Positions 50,409-55,745 of a stretch of DNA of 55,745 nt are shown here, in pieces. The stretch is from Chitinophagaceae bacterium UBA4407 (GTDB taxonomy: Bacteria; Bacteroidota; Bacteroidia; Chitinophagales; Chitinophagaceae): contig DGQT01000008.1 in assembly GCA_002390845.1 (NCBI GenBank), positions 1 through 55,745 of the forward strand, read 5' to 3'. A program made the translations under genes and the position numbers. Each line of letters opens with the position of its first letter. Position 1 is the stretch's first letter. Under the pieces are notes generated by a model that did not search any database, was not told the origin of the DNA, and was given only the letters and a program-made list of their open reading frames with translations.

Positions 50409-50505
50409 TTTTTTTGTACCCGGCAATTGAATAAATATGAGGCATTGTTGCGTCGCACACTGGAGCGGTTGAATTAAGAATGAGCTTCTGCCGTAGCGAA
50501 GATTT
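50409..50505. repeat. Dispersed fold-back element, long left arm (last copy)
   Basis: T-run, GTACCCGGCAATTG, ATGAGGCATTGTTGCGTCGC, ACACTGGAGC, inner GGTTGAAT and GAGCTTCTGCCGTAGCGAAG. No further copy is found to its right in the window. Confidence 0.85.
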
Positions 50506-50542
50506 CAGGGACAGGGTGTTTGGTAAGGCAATTGGCAGTGTA

Positions 50543-50692
50543 AAACTTTCGTATTTTCAATTGTCGGTAAGCGACAATACAAAAAGCGAAAGTTTAAAAC
50601 TTTCGTATAAAATATTGCTCTATGGATAAAGTATTAATAAAGAAGATGTAATAAGAACAGAAAATAAAACTTTCGTATATTAGCGAGTTAGC
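50543..50692. other. Candidate left boundary of the cassette region
   Basis: Three copies of AAACTTTCGTAT (50543, about 50597 and 50668). The second is half of a 9-base inverted repeat, CGAAAGTTT / AAACTTTCG (50587-50605). A hairpin ATTGTCG / CGACAAT lies at 50560-50578. GTTAGC at 50687 follows, the same hexamer that ends the site at 54417. The arrangement, repeats beside a GTTAGC junction, is reminiscent of an integron attI site, but no integrase gene adjoins it, so this is an inference. Alternatively the repeats are operators for the genes downstream. Confidence 0.4.
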
Positions 50693-50751
50693 TGCAATAA
50701 ATTTGGACACAGTGCTTATAAAATTGGAACTTTGACGAGAAGGTTACAATC

Positions 50752-51246
50752 ATGGACAAAACTTCTGCATCAGTTGACATTTCTAAGTTTCCACGTTTAC
50801 AACAAGAAACTAATTATTACTGCGTGCCAGCTTCCCTTTTGGCAATCTTAAAGTATCACAATAACAATTTAGCTTATGCTCAAAGTGACTTGTTTCACTT
50901 GATGAATGACAATCCATCATTTGGAGCGGTGAAAAATTTATCTATAGATGGCTTTGACTTCGACATCAAATATCCATCTGGTTTTACAAACGAGGCATTC
51001 ATTAATTGGATTAATAACATAAAAGCAGAAATAGAATACAAACGACCTGTTGCCATTGCCTTTCGTGAATCTAATAATCAAGCACACATTAGGGTTGCCT
51101 TAGCATACGACGAAAACTGTTTTACACTTTTTGACCCAGCTACTACAAACTTTGAAAAATATTATTTTTATCAAGCAGAAGCTGACTTTATCGAAGATAA
51201 TAGATGCTTTGATATTCTCATAACTAAGTATGTGACCAAAAGTTAA
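50752..51246 (+). CDS. Papain/C39-like cysteine peptidase
   Basis: A 164-residue protein with the layout of a C39-like (papain-fold) peptidase domain. The start is LQQETNYYCVPASLLAILK with Cys24 after Gln18, then His112 (NQAHIRVALAY) and Asp128 (TLFDPAT): a full Cys-His-Asp triad. There is no signal peptide or transporter domain, so it should act in the cytoplasm. The next gene starts six bases past its stop. Its base composition looks more A/T-rich than the core genes. Role unknown; a protease working with the downstream membrane protein is a guess. Confidence 0.75.
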   Translation: MDKTSASVDISKFPRLQQETNYYCVPASLLAILKYHNNNLAYAQSDLFHLMNDNPSFGAVKNLSIDGFDFDIKYPSGFTNEAFINWINNIKAEIEYKRPVAIAFRESNNQAHIRVALAYDENCFTLFDPATTNFEKYYFYQAEADFIEDNRCFDILITKYVTKS

Positions 51247-51251
51247 TTAAT

Positions 51252-52895
51252 ATGCCAAAACCTTCATTCGCCTTAAATTACTGGAGACCTTGGGAGAAAA
51301 ATTCAAACGTTATTGATAGTTGGTTAAATTATAACAGAGACGTTTCTTTAATTGAATATCAAGCCGAGGTTTTAAATAAAAATTTGAGCCACCTTTCCAT
51401 AAGCCAAATAAATTCTATAAACACTTTAAGTGAAAAAGTTAATGAAGGGGTTAGTTTATTAATGGCAGGGTTAGGCGTTATAAATAAATCTATTGCTCTT
51501 ACAAACCAAAGGCTTGAAACACTAATTCAAATTGAAGTTGCTAATAACATAATTCTTGATAATATACAAGAGCTAATTAAAGTACCTGAACGAGAAAAGG
51601 AAAGAGCATACCACATACAATCTGGATTAAAATTTTTAAAACACGCATTTCTTAAGAATGAATTTTATGACGATGCTTATAATGAATTTAAGCAAGCGGA
51701 AGCATTGAAAAAGCAGGACTACTACACTTTGTATAACATTGGTATGATTGAATTGTATTCCTCTAAACATACAAATATTGCTTCTGCTAAAAATTATTTT
51801 GATAAAGCTATAAAGTATGCGCTGATAGATGAAAACACTCAAGAATATAAATATTTAAGTAATCTTTTTTCTAAACAATATGGTTTAAAAACCGATATAA
51901 ACGGAAAGCTTTTTATTTCTATATGCTATATACAATCATCTATTTGCTCTTACATTTTAGGTAATGATATAGAAGCATTCAACACTTTAGTAGATGTAAT
52001 GCCTTGTGATGAAAATGATGAAGTATATTATTTTGCTTCTAAGTATGCGTCAAGAGCAGGAAGAAATGAAACTGTTTATCCACTCTTAGATTATTACTTA
52101 AAAAGAAACATTGATAAACTCAATAAAATAATTAGTGACTTAGATTTTATAACTAATCCAGAAATCAATGAATACATAACTAAGTTCATTGATAAAATTG
52201 AAAGCGACTTTACCAGTTTTGAGAATACTTATAAAGGGAAAAACGAGTACTTAATATATAAGTTTATTAATGACTCTTTGCAACGACCAAATTTTAGCAT
52301 AGCAAGTAAGTACAAACTTTTAAACTATTTTACACCTGCCTACATCGCAGACGAAATACAAAAGGAACAAACTAACAAGACTATTGATGAAAGTATTAAA
52401 GAAAAACGCATAGAAATTAAAAACAAAAAAGCGGAACATGATTTATTAATTCCGAATGCCAATGTGCTCGAAGAAAAAGTCGAACACTGTAAAAAATTAT
52501 CGGAAGAATTTCCGAAAGGAAGTGACTTTGGCGATTTTGTTGGAATAATTTTTACCGTAATTGTCCTTATTCCACTTTCTGTAATTGTTTATAAGCTTTT
52601 TACTGGTAACCCATATGATGAAGATGAACGTCTTCTTGCCAATCCGGTTGTTCAAATTTTTCTTTGGATTATTTTTTTCATTGTATTAAAAATCGGCTAC
52701 GAAAATATTTATGTACGAGCAGGCAAGTCGCATTACAAGAAAGAGTATGACATGCAAAAAGATGAGCTTAATGAGTTGAACAAAAAAACGCGAAGAATAA
52801 GTAGAGAAATAGACATACTAAATTCAGAGATTGAAACTTTGACTTCTAAAAAATTTTCCCTTGTTTATGATATTAACTTAATTACACTAAATTAA
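51252..52895 (+). CDS. Coiled-coil, helical-repeat membrane protein
   Basis: A 547-residue protein I cannot assign to a family. Residues 30-110 look coiled-coil (LSISQINSINTLSEKVNEGV). Residues 115-340 carry TPR-like helical pairs (YDDAYNEFKQAEALKKQDYY, SAKNYFDKAIKYAL). Two membrane helices are near 429-450 (VGIIFTVIVLIPLSVIVYKL) and 466-482 (VVQIFLWIIFFIVLKIG), and a final coiled coil near 490-535 (DELNELNKKTRRISREIDIL). It is tightly linked to the cysteine peptidase gene (six-base gap). A sensor or scaffold with a membrane effector end is a fair guess, nothing more. Confidence 0.7.
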   Translation: MPKPSFALNYWRPWEKNSNVIDSWLNYNRDVSLIEYQAEVLNKNLSHLSISQINSINTLSEKVNEGVSLLMAGLGVINKSIALTNQRLETLIQIEVANNIILDNIQELIKVPEREKERAYHIQSGLKFLKHAFLKNEFYDDAYNEFKQAEALKKQDYYTLYNIGMIELYSSKHTNIASAKNYFDKAIKYALIDENTQEYKYLSNLFSKQYGLKTDINGKLFISICYIQSSICSYILGNDIEAFNTLVDVMPCDENDEVYYFASKYASRAGRNETVYPLLDYYLKRNIDKLNKIISDLDFITNPEINEYITKFIDKIESDFTSFENTYKGKNEYLIYKFINDSLQRPNFSIASKYKLLNYFTPAYIADEIQKEQTNKTIDESIKEKRIEIKNKKAEHDLLIPNANVLEEKVEHCKKLSEEFPKGSDFGDFVGIIFTVIVLIPLSVIVYKLFTGNPYDEDERLLANPVVQIFLWIIFFIVLKIGYENIYVRAGKSHYKKEYDMQKDELNELNKKTRRISREIDILNSEIETLTSKKFSLVYDINLITLN

Positions 52896-52927
52896 ATACG
52901 TACAAATTCAAAGTGACTTTTACTTCA

Positions 52928-53124
52928 GCTAACAATCGTATTGCCAAAAGCGGGGCAGACATTACGCAACATCAGCGGTTGTTTCGATAATCATCTTCAG
53001 TTATCAAGGTGACGTAATTCTATTCGGCAGCAAATGTTATCTTCGGCAATAGAAAATAAATCAGCTTCGGTATCGGCTGACGGAACACGGAATATCCCGC
53101 CTTCGGCAATACCTGAACGTTGGC
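52928..53124 (+). repeat. attC-like palindromic site 1
   Basis: Starts GCTAAC (52928), spacer AATC, then GTATTGCC (52938-52945) and AAGCGGG. Ends with CCCGC, GGCAATAC (53105-53112) and GTTGGC (53119-53124). The GTATTGCC / GGCAATAC arms are perfect complements. This is the simple-site layout of an integron attC (R'', L'', L', R'), 197 bases long. Confidence 0.68.
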
Positions 53125-53173
53125 TGCCACCACTAACAATAATTCGTTACCTTTAGAAACAATAAATAAACAT

Positions 53174-53503
53174 ATGACCTCGAAAGAAATATACAGCGCC
53201 GCAAATGAAATTGTAAAGGAAGCTTATCAAAAGGAAGACACTAATTTAAATGCTTTAGTGCAAATGGGATTTGAAATGAAGGATTTAAACGAAGGTGCAA
53301 CCTTAACTGGCAGAGTTCCAAATGAATTATATTCTATGACTGGAGATGATGGCAATAAAGTAGAAGTTCATTATTATGCTTACGATCCAACAAAAGCATT
53401 TGGCCCAATTGAACAGGATATTAACAAATTTTATGTTCGCTTATTCAATGAGGAAGGCAAGCAGATTGAAGAAAGCAATGTTTCTTTTTCAGACAAACCA
53501 TAG
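53174..53503 (+). CDS. Small protein of unknown function
   Basis: A 109-residue soluble protein beginning MTSKEIYSAANEIVKEAYQK. It is acidic, with no signal or membrane helix. No family is recognised. The longer frame starting with TTG at 53120 begins inside the attC-like site and is rejected; ATG 53174 follows an A-rich leader typical of this phylum. The 55-residue ORF follows 32 bases on. Confidence 0.6.
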   Translation: MTSKEIYSAANEIVKEAYQKEDTNLNALVQMGFEMKDLNEGATLTGRVPNELYSMTGDDGNKVEVHYYAYDPTKAFGPIEQDINKFYVRLFNEEGKQIEESNVSFSDKP

Positions 53504-53535
53504 CATAATTTAATAAACTAAAATAAAATACAAAT

Positions 53536-53703
53536 ATGAGCGATACATCAAACAATACTGGAAACTCAACAGGTGGTAACAATTCATCTAATCAGGGGCA
53601 AACTCAAACACCTACTCCAACACCACAGGTTGAGAGACCAAATACAAATACTTCTATTCAAACGCACTCAGATCAAAGTGAGCGTGAGACTAAGAAAAAG
53701 TAA
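53536..53703 (+). CDS. Small low-complexity ORF
   Basis: A 55-codon ORF with an A-rich leader, ATG at 53536. The product is almost all Ser, Asn, Thr, Gln and Gly (SDTSNNTGNSTGGNNSSNQG), then a TPTPTP run and a charged end (SERETKKK). It looks disordered. Its end overlaps the 3' end of the opposite-strand membrane protein gene by 36 bases. Expression is uncertain. Confidence 0.45.
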   Translation: MSDTSNNTGNSTGGNNSSNQGQTQTPTPTPQVERPNTNTSIQTHSDQSERETKKK

Positions 53704-54174
53704 TATAAGGAAAGTTACAACAGACTGTCTGAAACGTTTTGATCTTGTCACGACTTGAGTAATATTTTCAGATATCGCTTTGTCATGGTCAATAATCTTT
53801 GTAATAATCATTTCCTTTAGCTGGTTATCTTTAATGCTCTCTTGCTCAAAAAAGGGATGAATTAATTTACTTGGCTCTGTGCCAGCTAAAGTCATTTTCT
53901 TTGGCATTAGGTTAGACCATAACAAAATAATAGCAGCGACAGACCCAGCTGCTGTTATAATATAGGGAAGGCTTGACAGAGAAATATTTCGTTGCACGAT
54001 TTCTTTAAAACAGTATGAAATCATTCCAGAATAAACAGCAAGCGCTATATAACTTTTATTACTAGATTCCCTAAATGATTTAAAAGTTTCCTCAAGCATC
54101 TTTGTAGATTCTTTATAAATAAAGTCAAGTGAATCTTTATCATAGTTAGACCAATTTGCGTTCTTCATATTCAT
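53668..54174 (-). CDS. Three-helix membrane protein (SLATT / Pycsar-effector-like layout)
   Basis: A 168-residue protein: an N-terminal cytoplasmic helix (ESTKMLEETFKSFRESSN), two membrane helices near 41-56 and 66-90 (SLPYIITAAGSVAAIILLWS), a soluble segment, and a C-terminal helix at 148-168 (VVTFLILLFLSLTLTLI). This two-plus-one layout resembles SLATT or PycTM membrane effectors of nucleotide-signalling defence systems, but no cyclase gene is adjacent and the likeness is only in layout. It is on the minus strand, inside a cassette whose other genes are on plus. Confidence 0.6.
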   Translation of the reverse strand: MNMKNANWSNYDKDSLDFIYKESTKMLEETFKSFRESSNKSYIALAVYSGMISYCFKEIVQRNISLSSLPYIITAAGSVAAIILLWSNLMPKKMTLAGTEPSKLIHPFFEQESIKDNQLKEMIITKIIDHDKAISENITQVVTRSKRFRQSVVTFLILLFLSLTLTLI

Positions 54175-54222
54175 TTGTTTTACTTCGCAAAAATAGACTA
54201 TTAAAGTTTCGTGTGGCGAGCA

Positions 54223-54417
54223 GCCAACAAAAGGTTTGCCGCAAGGCTGGCGGACGTAGTAACAATCGGCAGTTGTACTACTATCAACTAATATCGGGCT
54301 TGACTGAATTCTATTTGGCTTTTAGTTGTTAACTTCAACATCAGTTTTTCAATCGGCTTCAGTTGCCGGGCTGACACAGCAACTATTCCAGCCCTGCGGC
54401 AAGCCTCGAACGTTAGC
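54223..54417 (+). repeat. attC-like palindromic site 2
   Basis: Starts GCCAAC, spacer AAAA, GGTTTGCCGCAAGGCTGG (54233-54250). Ends CCAGCCCTGCGGCAAGCC (54388-54405), spacer TCGAAC, GTTAGC (54412-54417). The 18-base arms pair with two mismatches. The middle contains CTATTTGGCTTTT and GTTGTTAACTTCAAC, also found in site 3. Confidence 0.72.
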
Positions 54418-54439
54418 AGTAACCCAATAGACACTTCGT

Positions 54440-55522
54440 ATGACAGCATACATCATCATAACTATTACAGCACTACTTGGTTTAGGTGGACTTATCTTTA
54501 AAACAAAAAAAGATGAGAAGAAAGGTGTTTTTAATAAGTTGACAACAACTGGTTATGTTGTCTTATTTCTTCTTGTAGCTTCATTGTTTGTAAACTTTTG
54601 GTCACAAAACGAAAAGGACAAAGCAGCGGATTTAGAAAAGACAGCAGCGGCTGACAAAGCAATAAATGATTCTATCCGTTTTAGCAACAAAGGATTAATT
54701 GATTCTTTAAGATTTCTAACAACATCACAGAAATTGCAAGAGCAGCGTTCTATTGATTCGACAAAAATCATAACAGACTCTAATCGGTTTGACATTACGC
54801 TTTCTAAATTTTTGGAACAATCAAATAAACAAGATAAAGCTCTTGATAATTTACAAGAAATAAAACATCCACTATTTCCTTTGAGGATTACTGGAACTGT
54901 TGCAGTTGACATTGAAGCAATGGACTTCAGTGATACCATCCTAAAGACGGTTAACAAATTTAGAAGCTATTTAAAACAGAAGGAATCTAAGACTGGTTTG
55001 CCTTCTACTTTAAATTTGGACTTTGTTAAACAAGGTGTAATTCACTACGAAATTTTCAACCCAAATGAAACCGCCAGTTATGACAGTGAATTTAATAAAT
55101 TCAATCAGTTTATTTGCACAAGAATATTACCTGCTATCAGAATAGATATTTTTTCTAATTCCCAAAACCATATACAAATATTTAATCACGGTGGACTGCA
55201 ATTTAAAAAGGGCTTGACCCTTACATACCTGATAAACCCACAAAACATAGCATATTTTGACTTTGAATATTACCCAACAGAACAAGACGATAATCAGGGT
55301 ATAAAAAGTCTCTACAGTTGTAAGAATGGCTTTATTGATGTAAGCATAAACCAAAATCTTGAAAGTGGGTTCAAGGGTTTTTATTACAAACAGCTTGCTT
55401 TAAACTGCGGGACAAATTATTCTGATTCGTACTATTTTTCATTTGGTGAAAAGGATATAAAAAAATCAGATAGTTATTCAAAGACATACTCTAAGTTCAT
55501 AAAACCAGTGCTGACAAAGTGA
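54440..55522 (+). CDS. Membrane-anchored protein of unknown function
   Basis: A 360-residue protein. Two membrane helices lie near residues 2-20 (TAYIIITITALLGLGGLIF) and 36-55 (TTGYVVLFLLVASLFVNFWS). A probable coiled coil covers 58-140 (LEKTAAADKAINDSIRFSNK). The C-terminal 220 residues form a soluble domain with no motif that I recognise. It is the only gene between attC-like sites 2 and 3, and its start lies 22 bases past the GTTAGC end of site 2, as in integron cassettes. Confidence 0.65.
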   Translation: MTAYIIITITALLGLGGLIFKTKKDEKKGVFNKLTTTGYVVLFLLVASLFVNFWSQNEKDKAADLEKTAAADKAINDSIRFSNKGLIDSLRFLTTSQKLQEQRSIDSTKIITDSNRFDITLSKFLEQSNKQDKALDNLQEIKHPLFPLRITGTVAVDIEAMDFSDTILKTVNKFRSYLKQKESKTGLPSTLNLDFVKQGVIHYEIFNPNETASYDSEFNKFNQFICTRILPAIRIDIFSNSQNHIQIFNHGGLQFKKGLTLTYLINPQNIAYFDFEYYPTEQDDNQGIKSLYSCKNGFIDVSINQNLESGFKGFYYKQLALNCGTNYSDSYYFSFGEKDIKKSDSYSKTYSKFIKPVLTK

Positions 55523-55537
55523 GTAGAAGGGTATACC

Positions 55538-55732
55538 GCTAACATTGGTATTGCTGCAAGTGGGGCTGGACGTTGAAACTTCGGCTGTTTGCATCGCTGT
55601 ACTTTAGTTCGGGCAGACGAATATCTATTTGGCTTTTTGTTGTTAACTTCAACTTTATATTTTCAATTTGGCAGCGGTTCCGGGCTGGACGTTATAAAAT
55701 ATCCCACCTGCAGCAATACCTGTCCGTTGTGC
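55538..55732 (+). repeat. attC-like palindromic site 3
   Basis: Starts GCTAAC, spacer ATTG, GTATTGCTGCAAGTGGG (55548-55564). Ends CCCACCTGCAGCAATAC (55703-55719), spacer CTGTCC, GTTGTGC (55726-55732). The 17-base arms pair with one mismatch. The left end aligns with site 1 (GCTAACAxTxGTATTGC). The window ends 13 bases on, so the array may continue. Confidence 0.72.
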
Positions 55733-55745
55733 GTCATGCTAAAAC

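Noticed and set aside
12..50505. A CRISPR array from the repeated GCGTCGCAC sequences
   Set aside because: Copies are kilobases apart, inverted and in many gaps, with no regular spacers.
12..50505. The dispersed arms as ordinary transcription terminators
   Set aside because: The T-run precedes the arm when read inward on either strand, and clear separate terminators exist.
53120..53173. TTG extension of the 109-residue ORF
   Set aside because: It starts inside attC-like site 1; ATG 53174 is better.
50402..55745. An integron integrase gene in the window
   Set aside because: No tyrosine-recombinase sequence is present on either strand of this stretch.

Overview
The window looks like a chromosomal segment of a Bacteroidota bacterium, most likely near Chitinophagaceae (inference). 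Four things support this. Three tRNA genes carry the phylum's promoter pattern (TTTG, then about 18-21 bases, then TAnnTTTG). Two secreted proteins (9.4 and 38.1 kb) end in domains of the type IX secretion kind. There are GSCFA, GYF_2-like and regulator-propeller proteins. The set prs / L25 (Ctc type) / pth lies together on one strand.

From 0.27 to 50.4 kb the window is ordinary core genome, mostly on the minus strand. It holds a fused E1 2-oxoacid dehydrogenase, an FAH-family enzyme, pth, rplY, prs, radC, an aminotransferase, secreted proteins, an RlmB-type methyltransferase, HMG-CoA lyase with a GSCFA protein, membrane proteins, an M42 peptidase, tRNA-Leu, a saccharopine dehydrogenase-type enzyme, a GYF_2-like protein, dapA, accA, tRNA-Asp, gdhA, ccmB/ccmC/ccmD-like genes, a GreA-like factor, DinB, two subtilases, an ALDH7-type dehydrogenase beside a DUF1338 (HglS-type) enzyme, panB, an OmpA protein, DoxX and Pr6Pr-like membrane proteins, a lipoprotein, mutS, tRNA-Arg, ung and plsC. 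The saccharopine dehydrogenase, ALDH7 and DUF1338 genes together suggest lysine catabolism through 2-aminoadipate.

The gaps between these core genes are filled by one dispersed inverted-repeat family that no gene explains. Its arm reads roughly T-run, GAGCCCGGCT, about 20 bases, GAAGCTTTTGTTGCGTCGCACACTTGT when assembled from several copies. Some copies have both arms and look like fold-back elements of about 150-260 bp; others are single arms. I count about 27 sites in 50.4 kb, nearly all between genes and many within 5-30 bases of a stop codon.

At about 50.5 kb the character changes. The last 5.2 kb has no copy of that family, is richer in A/T by eye, and carries unfamiliar genes: a papain/C39-like cysteine peptidase followed by a coiled-coil/helical-repeat membrane protein, two small ORFs, a three-helix membrane protein on the minus strand, and a membrane-anchored protein. 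Three imperfect palindromes of 195-197 bp, all in one orientation, separate these genes. Each begins GCTAAC or GCCAAC, has an 8-18 base inverted arm, and ends GTTGGC, GTTAGC or GTTGTGC. This is the architecture of integron attC sites, so the region reads as a gene-cassette array with no integrase in view. The cassette set and the dispersed fold-back family are the two most interesting things here.
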